Notes under the pieces: model-generated | Databases searched by the model: none | What the model saw: only the letters and a program-made list of their open reading frames with translations | Told to the model about the DNA's origin: nothing | Source: an uncultured Polaribacter sp. | Lineage (GTDB): Bacteria; Bacteroidota; Bacteroidia; Flavobacteriales; Flavobacteriaceae | Assembly (NCBI GenBank): GCA_947497755.1 | Contig: CANMHT010000009.1 | Span: 62,001-126,000, forward strand | DNA: 64,000 bases | Direction of reading: 5' to 3' | Made by a program: the position numbers and the translations under genes | Part shown: piece after piece, positions 44,420 through 53,805 of the stretch | Layout: every line of letters begins with the position of its first letter | Position numbering within the stretch: the first letter of the stretch is position 1

Positions 44420-45511
44420 TTATGCTAATTCTGGTTGTTTTCCTAAGTTGCCAAGATGTTTAAAGTGCTCAATAATAGCTCTTCTTGTAGTTTTATACTC
44501 GTTGTATGGTAAATTAAATTCCTTTGCAGTGTCTTTTACAATCTTAGCCAATTTATCATAATGTACATGAGAGATATGTGGAAAAATATGATGTTCTACT
44601 TGATGATTTAATCCTCCGGTATAAAAATTAATAAACCAATTACTAGGAGCAAAATTAGAAGTTGTATACAATTGATGTATTGCCCAAGTATGTTCTAAAT
44701 TCCCATCTTTATCTGGTAATGGCATCTCTGTATTTGGAACAATATGTGCTAATTGAAAAACCAAACTCAAAATCATTCCAGCAGTATAATGCATTACGAA
44801 AAATCCCACTAAAACTTTCCACCAAGCAATGTCTAAAACCAAAATTGGTAGCGCAATCCAAAGAGAATAGTATACAATTTTAGAAATAATTAATTTGGTC
44901 CATTCTACTTTTGGGTTCGGAAATTTACCGTAAGACAATTTGCGTTTTAAATAGCGATGCATTTGCTTTACATCTGTAGTAATTGCCCAGTTGATAGTTA
45001 ATAATCCGTATAAGAAAATAGAATAATACTTCTGAAATTTATGAATTGGAAACCATTTAGAATTTTTAGAAAAACGAATAATTCTACCTGCATCAATATC
45101 TTCATCGTGGTGTTTTACATTGGTAAAAGTATGATGTAAAACATTGTGTTGTACTTTCCAATTGTATACATTTCCTGCTAAAATATAAATACTACTTCCC
45201 ATTAATTTATTTACCCATTTTCTTCTAGAAAACGACTCGTGATTAGCATCGTGCATTACATTCATTCCAACTCCAGCCATTCCAATACCAGTCACTACCA
45301 TTAATAATATCATAGCCCATTGCGGCATGCTCACTGTTAGTACTAAAATAAAAGGGACTAAAAATAAGGTAAACATAATTATAGCTTTACTATAAAGTTT
45401 CCAATTACCAGTTCTATTGATATTATTGTCTTTAAAATAAGTGTTAACTCTTTTGTTTAAAGTTCTAAAAAATTTGGCTTTGTCAACTCTAGAAAATTGT
45501 ATAGTCTTCAT
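44420..45511 (-). CDS. Membrane fatty-acid desaturase (acyl-lipid/acyl-CoA front-end type)
   Basis: This 363-residue integral-membrane di-iron desaturase has the three histidine boxes HDANHE (about 88-93), HNVLHHTF (about 123-130) and NHQVEHHIFPHI (about 304-315). The third box begins QxxHH, as in front-end or linoleoyl-type desaturases, rather than HxxHH. No cytochrome b5 domain is fused, so electrons must come from a separate carrier. Four hydrophobic helices lie between the boxes. It likely adjusts membrane fluidity. The promoter shares an 18-bp element with the divergent rsmG gene. Confidence 0.92.
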   Translation of the reverse strand: MKTIQFSRVDKAKFFRTLNKRVNTYFKDNNINRTGNWKLYSKAIIMFTLFLVPFILVLTVSMPQWAMILLMVVTGIGMAGVGMNVMHDANHESFSRRKWVNKLMGSSIYILAGNVYNWKVQHNVLHHTFTNVKHHDEDIDAGRIIRFSKNSKWFPIHKFQKYYSIFLYGLLTINWAITTDVKQMHRYLKRKLSYGKFPNPKVEWTKLIISKIVYYSLWIALPILVLDIAWWKVLVGFFVMHYTAGMILSLVFQLAHIVPNTEMPLPDKDGNLEHTWAIHQLYTTSNFAPSNWFINFYTGGLNHQVEHHIFPHISHVHYDKLAKIVKDTAKEFNLPYNEYKTTRRAIIEHFKHLGNLGKQPELA

Positions 45512-45521
45512 ATATGTTTCT

Positions 45522-45539
45522 TAATAAAAGGCAAAAATA
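45522..45539 (-). promoter_or_regulatory. Desaturase promoter element, one arm of an 18-bp inverted repeat
   Basis: Read on the minus strand, this is TATTTTTGCCTTTTATTA, beginning with a TAnnTTTG -7 box 20 nt before the desaturase ATG. The same 18 bases occur on the plus strand at 45607-45624 in the rsmG promoter. Confidence 0.65.
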
Positions 45540-45606
45540 TGCTTTTTGTTTTTTGTATTTATGATAAACGTCAGTTTTTGTTACGAATTGTTTGTAAACA
45601 TTTAAC

Positions 45607-45624
45607 TATTTTTGCCTTTTATTA
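45607..45624 (+). promoter_or_regulatory. rsmG promoter element, second arm of the 18-bp inverted repeat
   Basis: TATTTTTGCCTTTTATTA on the plus strand starts with a TAnnTTTG -7 box and ends 7 nt before the rsmG ATG. It is identical to the desaturase promoter element on the other strand. A TTG at 45588-45590 could be the -33 element (16-nt spacing). Confidence 0.65.
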
Positions 45625-45631
45625 CTTTTTT

Positions 45632-46261
45632 ATGGAAATTATTCAGAAATATTTTACAGATTTAACTGAAACGCAGATAGAGCAGTTTTCAAAATTGCAA
45701 GATTTATATCAAGATTGGAACTTAAAAATTAATGTAGTTTCTCGTAAAGATATTGACGAGTTGTATTTGCGTCATGTACTACATTCTTTAGGTATTGCAA
45801 AAGTAATGAGGTTTAAACCAGGTTCAAAAGTAATGGATGTGGGAACCGGAGGAGGTTTCCCGGGGATTCCATTGGCTATTTTATTTCCAGAAACAGATTT
45901 TCATTTGGTAGATTCTATTGGAAAGAAAATAAAAGTAGTAAATGAAGTTGCTGAAGGATTAGGGTTGACTAATGTAAGAACAACTCATGGAAGGGTAGAA
46001 GAGGTGAATGAGCAATACGACTTTATTGTGAGTAGAGCTGTTGCTCAAATGGAAACTTTTGTACGTTGGGTAAAGGGAAAAATTGCAAAAAAGCAACAAC
46101 ACGATTTAAAAAATGGAATCTTGTATCTTAAAGGAGGAGATTTATCAGAAGAACTCGCAACCTATACTTCTGCTACACTTTATGATTTGCCAAACTATTT
46201 TGAAGAAGATTTTTTTGAAACCAAAAAAGTAGTACACTTACCATTAAAGTTTAAAGGATAG
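45632..46261 (+). CDS. rsmG: 16S rRNA (guanine-N7)-methyltransferase RsmG
   Basis: This 209-residue class I methyltransferase modifies G527 of 16S rRNA. It has the family N-terminus (DWNLKINVVSRKDIDELYLR), the SAM loop MDVGTGGGFPGIPLAI, VDSIGKKIKVVNEV and FIVSRAVAQMETFVRW. The open frame extends 45 codons upstream, but that part is a hydrophobic translation of promoter DNA. The ATG at 45632, just after the TATTTTTG box, gives the normal family start. Loss of RsmG gives low-level streptomycin resistance in other bacteria. Confidence 0.95.
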   Translation: MEIIQKYFTDLTETQIEQFSKLQDLYQDWNLKINVVSRKDIDELYLRHVLHSLGIAKVMRFKPGSKVMDVGTGGGFPGIPLAILFPETDFHLVDSIGKKIKVVNEVAEGLGLTNVRTTHGRVEEVNEQYDFIVSRAVAQMETFVRWVKGKIAKKQQHDLKNGILYLKGGDLSEELATYTSATLYDLPNYFEEDFFETKKVVHLPLKFKG

Positions 46262-46410
46262 ATAGTAAATTCTTCAGAATGATTACTGTTTGTAGTTAAG
46301 TAAGTTTACCCTTTTTTTATAAACAGGTATTTTTACCACGTTTTTTGCCATATTAATTATTGAAATTTGAGTGTTATTTAAAACAATCAACCTTTAATTT
46401 TTTACTTATT

Positions 46411-46959
46411 ATGGCTGTTTATTTATTAAATCTTTACCCATCCAAAGAAATTAATAAATTAGAAGTTTTGATGTGGAGAGGAAATAATGTTCCTACTGTA
46501 AGAAATCCACTTTCTAAAGGCGATATGATAATTGTTATCGCTCATTTTGGTGCTTATACTGAGAATAGTACTGCAATTACTTTTGCTGAGTATTACGGAC
46601 TTTCATTAGGTGTTTGTTTTAGTGAAGAGGTTGCAATTATGAGAGCACGATTAAATCATAGAGGTTATCAAGGAACTTTACTAAACATCTCAAGAAATAA
46701 AATTCCAGATACCAATGATTTCTTTATTAAAGCTAAGCAATTTCAAGAAGAAGTAAAAAGTGGAGAAGAAGGAAGTCAACGTGCAGCTGAGTTAACGTAT
46801 ATGGTGCAAATGATATATAATCCAAGTGATGAGGTGCAAGAGTTAATTAACGGAATGGACAATCCAAGGATATCTATTGTGGCTGACTATGGAGGTAATC
46901 ATAAGGAATTTACGACCATTCCAGTTAAAAAGATAACGGCTGATGTATTGACTAATTAA
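46411..46959 (+). CDS. Protein of unknown function
   Basis: This 182-residue protein matches no family I recognise. It begins MAVYLLNLYPSKEINKLEVL; the frame stays open 17 codons upstream but those codons are not protein-like. It has a mixed alpha/beta pattern (DMIIVIAHFGAYTENSTAIT, NPRISIVADYGGNHKEFTTI) with no signal peptide or membrane helix. The 149-bp upstream gap suggests its own promoter. It is convergent with the NTF2-like gene. Confidence 0.7.
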   Translation: MAVYLLNLYPSKEINKLEVLMWRGNNVPTVRNPLSKGDMIIVIAHFGAYTENSTAITFAEYYGLSLGVCFSEEVAIMRARLNHRGYQGTLLNISRNKIPDTNDFFIKAKQFQEEVKSGEEGSQRAAELTYMVQMIYNPSDEVQELINGMDNPRISIVADYGGNHKEFTTIPVKKITADVLTN

Positions 46960-46975
46960 GAGCTAACTTTATCTA

Positions 46976-47002
46976 TAAAAAAACCAACAATTTATGTCGG
47001 TT
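46976..47002 (-). terminator. Terminator of the NTF2-like gene
   Basis: An 8-bp stem with one G-T pair (46982-46989 with 46995-47002) has a 5-nt loop and a seven-T run on the minus strand. It begins directly at the stop codon of the NTF2-like gene. Confidence 0.75.
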
Positions 47003-47530
47003 CTAATTATTTGGTAAATACTCTTTTGGAATTGGGTGTTTCTTACTTGCTTGTTGCCAATAAATATTAATAATCCACCAGCGATTGTTGTCATATAACA
47101 ATTGTATACTGTTAATTCCAGTCATAAAAGGCTTCTTATCTGCTTTAGTTTTATATGCTTCATAAGTTGTAAATACTTGAGCAATATTTCCAAATTTATC
47201 TACAGAACGAGCAATTTCTTTTTCAAAAAATCCATTCTGAATTAACCATTTTCCAGAAGTATTAATGTAATCTTGAGGTGTCATATAACGGGCAATATGT
47301 ACTCCATCTTTATTGGTTCCTGTGGGAATCAATTTGGCATCAGGTTTAAATAAATATTTGAATAATTCCCAATTTCTTGCTTCACCTTTTTCTCCAGAAA
47401 TTACATTATACAATGTTTTTATAGTGCTGTCTAAGGTTTTTACTTTTGATAAATACTCATTAGACTGTGCTATGCTTTTTGTAGAAAACGATAAAACTGT
47501 AATAAAGAATAGTAAACCGATTTTTTTCAT
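47003..47530 (-). CDS. Exported NTF2-like (SnoaL-type) protein
   Basis: This 175-residue protein has a signal peptide (KKIGLLFFITVLSFSTKSIAQ). The mature part resembles the NTF2-like cone fold: an N-terminal helix (YLSKVKTLDSTIKTLYNVI), ELFKYLFKPDAKLIPTG, and a C-terminal strand set (NSIQLLYDNNRWWIINIYWQ). Members are often lumazine-binding-like or SnoaL-like proteins without known activity. The promoter must lie in the short 58-bp gap behind the S41 terminator. No partner gene is evident. Confidence 0.75.
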   Translation of the reverse strand: MKKIGLLFFITVLSFSTKSIAQSNEYLSKVKTLDSTIKTLYNVISGEKGEARNWELFKYLFKPDAKLIPTGTNKDGVHIARYMTPQDYINTSGKWLIQNGFFEKEIARSVDKFGNIAQVFTTYEAYKTKADKKPFMTGINSIQLLYDNNRWWIINIYWQQASKKHPIPKEYLPNN

Positions 47531-47544
47531 CTACGTTATTTATT

Positions 47545-47581
47545 AAAAATCCTCGTAATGAAAATGTCAAAACGAGGATTT
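47545..47581 (-). terminator. Terminator of the M16-S41 protease operon
   Basis: A 10-bp stem (47547-47556 with 47572-47581) has a 15-nt loop and is followed on the minus strand by five T. It lies 7 bp after the S41 stop. Confidence 0.75.
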
Positions 47582-47588
47582 ATGAATA

Positions 47589-50500
47589 TTAATTTGTTTT
47601 TGTTGGCTTAGGAAATGGAGGAGGAGTGATTTCTTTTTTCTTTTTTAATTGCTTTAACAATTCTTTCACTGCTCTTTCTAATTGAGGATCATTTCCAGTT
47701 TCTAAAGCTTTTGCATTTTGTCTTACAGCAATATCTGGAGCAACTCCAGAATTTTCTGCAATCCATTTGTTATTAATTGGGTCAAAAACAGCATTGTCAG
47801 GAGCTGTTAAAGAACCTCCATCAATTAATCTGTAATGTGTAGACGATTTTACAAGCCCACCCCAAGTGGTAGCACCAATTAATAAACCAGCATTCTGTTG
47901 TCTAAATACCCAAGGGAAGAAATCTCCACCAGAACCAGCAAGTTCGTTAATTAATAAAACTTTTGGTCCCATAATACCAGCTGGTAATCGCATTGGTTTT
48001 CCGTTAGGAACTTCGTTAGTTAGGGCTGCTCTTGGTTTACGAGTCATTAAGTCTACCATATAATCATCTAATAAACCACCACCATTAAATCGTTCATCAA
48101 TTACTGCTCCTTCTTTATCTTGTTGTGCAAAGAAATATCTGTTAAACGATACAAATCCTGGCCCACCAGTATTTGGTACCCAAATATATCCTAATCTTCC
48201 ACCAGAAAGCTCATCAACTTTTCTTCTATTGTCTTCTACCCAAGTTCTTTGACGTAAAGAGCTTTCGCTGCGAATTGGCTTTACAATTTCTTTCCAAGCT
48301 CCTTCAAAAGTTGGTTTGCTATTGATGTGTAAAGTGGTTTGCTTATTTGCAGTTCCGTCTAAATATTTGTAGATGTTATCAGTAGTAGAAATCTCTTGAT
48401 TGTTAATTCCAACTAAGTAATATCCTTGTTTAATATTCATTCCTGGTTGATCTAATGGACCATTCAATCCAGGATTCCAACTTTCAGAAGTATAAATACG
48501 TTTGATTTGCCATTTTCCTTGTCTGGCAATAAAATCAGCACCTAACAAACCGCCAGTTGCTCGGTCAACTCTAGGAAAATCACCACCTCTAACAAAACTA
48601 TGACCAACAGATAATTCACCATTTACTTGATCTAAAATATAATTTAAATCAGATCTATGTTTTACAAATGGAATTAAAGGAGCATATCTTTTGTATACTT
48701 TATTCCAATCTCTACCATGTAAATTTGGGTCATAAAAATAATCGCGTTCATAACGCCAAGCTTCTTCAAACATTTGTTTCCATTCCTTTAAACGATTTAG
48801 TTTCATGTTAAAGTCTAACTTTAATGTTTTAGCTCTTTTGGCATTTGGAGCAGGGGTTTTTACAACTTTCCAGCTTCTTCCAGCTCTAACAACCATATGT
48901 TTTCCGTTAGGAGAAACGCTATAAATACTTAGGCGTTTTCCAAACTCTTTTGCTTTTCCTGTTTTTAGAGTAAATTTTTGAATAGCACTTCCGCTAGAGA
49001 TAAAAACTGTTCCAGCAGGTCCTGCAACAGTATATCTATAATTACCTCGAATTGGTAATGCAATTATTCTACGTGCAATGCCATCAAAATCAATGACTAC
49101 TTTTTTTCCTTTCTTTGCAGGCTTCTTTTTAGCATCTTTCTTTTTAGAGGCTTTTTTAGATTTAGCTTTTTTGTCTTTTGCTTTTTCTTTTTTAACTACT
49201 TCTTCATCGCTTTTTAACTTAAAAGGTGAATCATCTTTTTTAGCAAGATTTACTACATAAGCAGCATAATTTGGTCTTGCTGTCATTGAGCTTGTATTTG
49301 CCCAACCAGAACGTAAGGCAACATCTGTACTTGCTAAAAAGTACAAGTGTTTATGGTCTAAATCCCAAGCAGGAGAAAAAGAATCTGCAAAAGCATCAGT
49401 AATAGCTCTAGTGGTGTTGGTTGCTAAAGACCAAATCTTAATTTGCTTTAAGCTATTAGCTCCTGATTTAGCATAGGCAATCCAATTAGAATCTGGAGAC
49501 CAGGTAATACCCATTCTTCCTCTTTCTAAGTTGTTTCCAGCATGATCAATAGTTTGTACTTTTTTGGTTTTTAAGTTTACCACTCTAATGCGTGTGTCAT
49601 CATCAACAAAAGCGATGTGTTTCCCATCAGGAGACCAAGTTGGTTCCCAAGCCATTTTAGAAACTCCGATTGAGATTGTTTCTGTTTTAGCTGTACCATC
49701 TTGATTGGTTAAATGTAAGGCGTATCCTTTTCCGTTTGCATCAGAAAACCAAGCAATTTGATTTCCTTTTGGAGACCATATAGGAGCTCTATCAGCAACG
49801 CCAGAACTTTTTGTAATATTTCTAGAATCACCAAATTCTACAGGAGTTGTAAAAATATCTCCACGAGAAGCCATAACCACTCTTTTTCCATTTGGAGAAA
49901 TACTTGCAAAATCTACTCTAGAATTAACATTAGTCCACTTTGTAGCCGTCCAAGGAAAGTCTCCTTTTACGATTATTTTTAAACGTTTTGTTTTGTTGTT
50001 CTTTAAATTCAACGTGTGTAAATATCCGTTTTGTTCAAAAATTAATTGGCTTTTAGAACCGCTTAAGTATTTAACTGGCGTTCCTTTAAAGCGAGTGATT
50101 TGTTTTACAGCTTTAGTCTTGGTATTATACGACCAAATATTAGAAGTATGAGTTCTGTCTGATAAAAAATACACCATATCTTTATTCCATACAGGATATT
50201 TATCAGTTGTTTTGTTGTTTGGTAATAAGGTTTCGTTTAATGTTTTTAAATCGATAATAATTAAAGGAGTATTTTGCCCTCCTCGGTAATCTCTCCATTC
50301 TTCATCCCAACGTCTCATCTTGTCAATGACTAGTTGTTTTCCATTTGGAGAATAAGAACCTGCTGTAGCCCATTGTTCAAATAATCTTGTCACTGGACCA
50401 CCTTTAACAGAAACAGTATACAGTCTATTGAACCTACTTGGAGCAGTATCTCTATTAGAAGCAAATAAGACATGTTTTCCATCGTTAGTCCAGCCTCTTA

Positions 50501-50828
50501 CAGCATCAGAACTTGTATGCCAAGTTAATCTTTTGGCTTCACCGCCATTAATAGAAACAATATATACATCAGAAGAACCAGCTCTGTTAGAAGTAAAAGC
50601 AACCCATTTTCCATTTGGAGAAATATGTGGTGTGCTTTCTACTGCGGCAGTACTTGTTAATCTAGTTGTAATGTTTGTGGTTAAATCTGTTGTCCAGATA
50701 TCAGAACCATAAGCAAAAGCGACATTGTTTCCGTTAATGCTTGGTTGTCTTAATAGTCTAGTTTCTTGTGCAGAAACTAGAGTTGTTGTTACAATAAAAG
50801 TAACAAGGGTTTTATAAAATGATTTCAT
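47589..50828 (-). CDS. Tricorn-like S41 family peptidase with beta-propeller
   Basis: This 1079-residue exported protein has a signal peptide (TLVTFIVTTTLVSAQ). PD40/TolB-like propeller repeats follow (HISPNGKWVAFTSNR, TWSPDGKHIAFVDDD). A lysine-rich linker lies at about 541-576. Next come a tricorn C1-like helical domain, a PDZ domain and a tail-specific protease domain with the nucleophile Ser in NELAGSGGDFFPW (about residue 966). The layout matches tricorn proteases, here in the periplasm or at the envelope. It lies 4 bp after an M16 peptidase, so the two probably degrade peptides together. Confidence 0.92.
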   Translation of the reverse strand: MKSFYKTLVTFIVTTTLVSAQETRLLRQPSINGNNVAFAYGSDIWTTDLTTNITTRLTSTAAVESTPHISPNGKWVAFTSNRAGSSDVYIVSINGGEAKRLTWHTSSDAVRGWTNDGKHVLFASNRDTAPSRFNRLYTVSVKGGPVTRLFEQWATAGSYSPNGKQLVIDKMRRWDEEWRDYRGGQNTPLIIIDLKTLNETLLPNNKTTDKYPVWNKDMVYFLSDRTHTSNIWSYNTKTKAVKQITRFKGTPVKYLSGSKSQLIFEQNGYLHTLNLKNNKTKRLKIIVKGDFPWTATKWTNVNSRVDFASISPNGKRVVMASRGDIFTTPVEFGDSRNITKSSGVADRAPIWSPKGNQIAWFSDANGKGYALHLTNQDGTAKTETISIGVSKMAWEPTWSPDGKHIAFVDDDTRIRVVNLKTKKVQTIDHAGNNLERGRMGITWSPDSNWIAYAKSGANSLKQIKIWSLATNTTRAITDAFADSFSPAWDLDHKHLYFLASTDVALRSGWANTSSMTARPNYAAYVVNLAKKDDSPFKLKSDEEVVKKEKAKDKKAKSKKASKKKDAKKKPAKKGKKVVIDFDGIARRIIALPIRGNYRYTVAGPAGTVFISSGSAIQKFTLKTGKAKEFGKRLSIYSVSPNGKHMVVRAGRSWKVVKTPAPNAKRAKTLKLDFNMKLNRLKEWKQMFEEAWRYERDYFYDPNLHGRDWNKVYKRYAPLIPFVKHRSDLNYILDQVNGELSVGHSFVRGGDFPRVDRATGGLLGADFIARQGKWQIKRIYTSESWNPGLNGPLDQPGMNIKQGYYLVGINNQEISTTDNIYKYLDGTANKQTTLHINSKPTFEGAWKEIVKPIRSESSLRQRTWVEDNRRKVDELSGGRLGYIWVPNTGGPGFVSFNRYFFAQQDKEGAVIDERFNGGGLLDDYMVDLMTRKPRAALTNEVPNGKPMRLPAGIMGPKVLLINELAGSGGDFFPWVFRQQNAGLLIGATTWGGLVKSSTHYRLIDGGSLTAPDNAVFDPINNKWIAENSGVAPDIAVRQNAKALETGNDPQLERAVKELLKQLKKKKEITPPPFPKPTKTN

Positions 50829-50832
50829 AGGG

Positions 50833-53667
50833 CTATAGTTTGATTTTCTCTTTCGTTTTATTTAGTAATACTGGTTGACCAAAACCTAACTCGTTTAAAC
50901 GATCTAATTGTGTTTCTGCATCACCAACAAATAACCAAATCATTTTATTAGGGTTTACGTATTTTTTTGCTAATTCTTGCACTTTTTCTATGGTCATTTC
51001 ATTTACAATTTTTTCTCTTTCTTTAATGTAATCAGCATTAAAACCATAGTTACTCATTGTTTCTAGCATGTTTAATTTTGCTCCCATTGTTTCAAATCTA
51101 CGAGCATTACTTTTTATTAAAAAGTCTTTTGTAGTAGCTAAATCTTTAGCTGAATAGTTTTTAGGATAATCAGTAATAATCTTTTTAACCAATTCTGCAG
51201 ATTCTAAAGTAACATTTGTTCTTACTCTACTAAAGATTGTAAATGGTCCTACAGCTTTAGATCCAGAGAATTGTGAGAAAATACCGTAAGTATATCCTTT
51301 TCCTTCTCTTAACTCTTGTGTTAATTGAGAAGCAAAACCACCGCCACCAAGAATATAATTCATTACAGAAGCAGGATAATAATCTTTATCTGTCACAGCC
51401 AAAGCAGGTGCCCCAAAACTAATTACAGATTGCTTTGCTTTAGGTACATCGTAAAAATAGACTGTTGGCTTGTTTGGTGCCTTAGGTGTTTTATAAACTG
51501 GAATCGTTACTTTTTTAGCTTCCCATTTAGAAGTTAAATTGGCTAATGACTTCTTAGCATCAGCTTCAGTAATATCTCCTACAATATGCATTTTAGCTAC
51601 AGAAGGAGAGATATTATTCTTGTAAAAAGTTTTTACATCTTCTAAAGTGATTTTCCCAACAGAAGCAATGGTTCCTAATGTGTTTTTAGATCTAATATTA
51701 TCTTTTCCGTAAATTAATTCGTTATAAACATTTTGAGTTATTGCATTTGGATTAGCTTGTTGTTGACGTAAATTACCTACAACAGATTTTTTAATTAAGT
51801 CAAATTCTGCGGCATCCCAACGAGGTTCTAATAACATTTCTTCTACTAAAGCTAATGTTTTAGTGTAGTTTTTAGCAAGTGTATTTCCGCTAATTCTAAT
51901 ATTTTCTTTAGAAGCAGAAACTCTAATTGATGCTCCTAATTCTTGAATTGCTTCTTCTAATTGAGCAACCGTTTTATTTTTGGTTCCTCTGTTCATTAAA
52001 CGGGCAGTTAAATTAGCAAGCCCTAATTTATCCATGCTTTCTAGTAATTGACCTCCGTCAATAACTAAATTAAAACGCACTAAAGGAACTTCGTTGTTTT
52101 TTATTCCGTAAACTTTTATTCCGTTAGACAATTTGGTATTCCAAACATTAGGAGTGTTTAAGCTAGGTGCTTTACCATATGCAGGTTCTACAGAACGGTT
52201 AATTTTTGATGGAGTTTTCGTGTATTTTGCAGCAATACTTGGGTCAAACTTTTCTTCTGCACCCTGAACAATTTTTTCTTCTTTTATGATAGCTTCTTTA
52301 GAGCCTTTAATAGCTAGTTTAGTCATTCCTTTAGGAACAAAACTAGTAGCAATAAAGTTTTTATCTTTTATATAGGTGTTATACACACGCATCACATCTT
52401 CTTTGGTGATATCTAGCGTTAATCCAATTTCTTTATTGATAAACCCAGGATCTCCTGCGTAGGTGTTATAAGAAGCAAGATTGGTTCCTTTTCCTAAAAC
52501 ACTAGATAAGCTATTATAGAATTGAGTTTCTAATCCTGCTTTAATCCTGTTTAAGTCTTTATCAGAAATACCATTTTTTTCGAAATTTTGAAAAGCAGTA
52601 TGAATTCCGTCATTAATTTTATTTAAATCAACATTGTTAAAACCACGAATTCCTAATTGCATTTGTCCTGCTAATTCAGAAGACCAGTTCCACATGCTAG
52701 CAAAAGAAGTAAGTTTTAATTCGTCTACTAATACTTTATTTAATGGTGCATTTTTTCCTTCAGATAAGTATTGTGTTAAAATATCTAAAGCATAAGAGTC
52801 TTTATGGTATAATTCTACAGTTGGCCATGCTAAAGTTAACATTGGCAATCTAGCAAAGTTATCTTCAAAATATAAAAACTTAGTTTTATTTACTACGCCA
52901 GGTCTTTTTTCTAGTGGGGCAATATCTTCACCTTTAGGAATTTCATCAAAGTATTTATGAATCCATTCTTTTGCTTGTTTAGGATCAAAGTCACCAGATA
53001 ATACTAATGTTGCATTGTTTGGTACATACCATTTTTTAAAGAAGTTCTTTACATCTGCTAAAGTGGCATTTTGTAAGTGCTCTAAAGAACCAATTACTTG
53101 CCAATTGTAAGGATGATCTTTTGGGTATAAATTTCTATCAATTATCTGTTGGTTAAATCCGTAAGGAGCATTGTCAACACGTTGTCTTTTTTCGTTTTTT
53201 ACAACTTGCTTTTCTTTTGCTAAAACTGGCTCTGTTACTGTATTGATAAACCATCCTAATTTATCAGCCTCTGCCCAAATCATTTTTTCTAAAGCATCAT
53301 TTGGTACAGTTTGTAGGTAGTTTGTTCTATCTCTTGAAGTAGAACCGTTAGCACCAGAACCTCCAATTCTAGCACTCATTTTATCCAATCCACCTTTACC
53401 AAGATTTTCAGATTCTAAAAATAATAAGTGCTCAAATAAGTGAGCAAAACCTGTGCGTCCTTCAATTTCTCTTGCAGAACCCACGTGTACCATTAATTCT
53501 ACAGCGACAACAGGGTCAGATTTGTCAAGATGCATTACCACTTGTAGTCCGTTGTCTAATTCAAATTTTTCAAAAGGAACATTTAAGGAAGTTTTTGTTT
53601 CTTTTTTTTCTGTGTTACAAGCAAATAGGAGTATTGCTAAGGCAACAAATAGAATTTTTTTTGTCAT
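50833..53667 (-). CDS. M16 family zinc peptidase, lipoprotein, two-unit form
   Basis: This 944-residue protein begins with a lipoprotein signal (LLFACN, Cys 17). The first M16 unit has the inverted zinc motif HLFEH (H76, E79, H80) and the downstream Glu region. The second unit (about 490-944, from VWNTKLSNGIKVYGI) lacks HxxEH and has the RxxxGxxY-type segment (LREGKGYTYGIFSQF). That is the usual active/inactive pair of pitrilysin-like enzymes that form a closed chamber for peptides. It is co-transcribed with the S41 peptidase. Confidence 0.94.
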   Translation of the reverse strand: MTKKILFVALAILLFACNTEKKETKTSLNVPFEKFELDNGLQVVMHLDKSDPVVAVELMVHVGSAREIEGRTGFAHLFEHLLFLESENLGKGGLDKMSARIGGSGANGSTSRDRTNYLQTVPNDALEKMIWAEADKLGWFINTVTEPVLAKEKQVVKNEKRQRVDNAPYGFNQQIIDRNLYPKDHPYNWQVIGSLEHLQNATLADVKNFFKKWYVPNNATLVLSGDFDPKQAKEWIHKYFDEIPKGEDIAPLEKRPGVVNKTKFLYFEDNFARLPMLTLAWPTVELYHKDSYALDILTQYLSEGKNAPLNKVLVDELKLTSFASMWNWSSELAGQMQLGIRGFNNVDLNKINDGIHTAFQNFEKNGISDKDLNRIKAGLETQFYNSLSSVLGKGTNLASYNTYAGDPGFINKEIGLTLDITKEDVMRVYNTYIKDKNFIATSFVPKGMTKLAIKGSKEAIIKEEKIVQGAEEKFDPSIAAKYTKTPSKINRSVEPAYGKAPSLNTPNVWNTKLSNGIKVYGIKNNEVPLVRFNLVIDGGQLLESMDKLGLANLTARLMNRGTKNKTVAQLEEAIQELGASIRVSASKENIRISGNTLAKNYTKTLALVEEMLLEPRWDAAEFDLIKKSVVGNLRQQQANPNAITQNVYNELIYGKDNIRSKNTLGTIASVGKITLEDVKTFYKNNISPSVAKMHIVGDITEADAKKSLANLTSKWEAKKVTIPVYKTPKAPNKPTVYFYDVPKAKQSVISFGAPALAVTDKDYYPASVMNYILGGGGFASQLTQELREGKGYTYGIFSQFSGSKAVGPFTIFSRVRTNVTLESAELVKKIITDYPKNYSAKDLATTKDFLIKSNARRFETMGAKLNMLETMSNYGFNADYIKEREKIVNEMTIEKVQELAKKYVNPNKMIWLFVGDAETQLDRLNELGFGQPVLLNKTKEKIKL

Positions 53668-53805
53668 AATGTATAGTAGTTTGATTGACGTTTTGTATAA
53701 ATGACGCTAAATATACAAAATCTTGAAACTCAATACTGTTAAATAAATCTTAGGATTTACAAACAAAGTTTTTACATAACTAAAGAAACCAACGATTTTA
53801 AGTTT

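Noticed and set aside
45497..45631. 45-codon N-terminal extension of RsmG
   Set aside because: It translates the divergent promoter region including the TATTTTTG box; RsmG homologues begin at the later Met.
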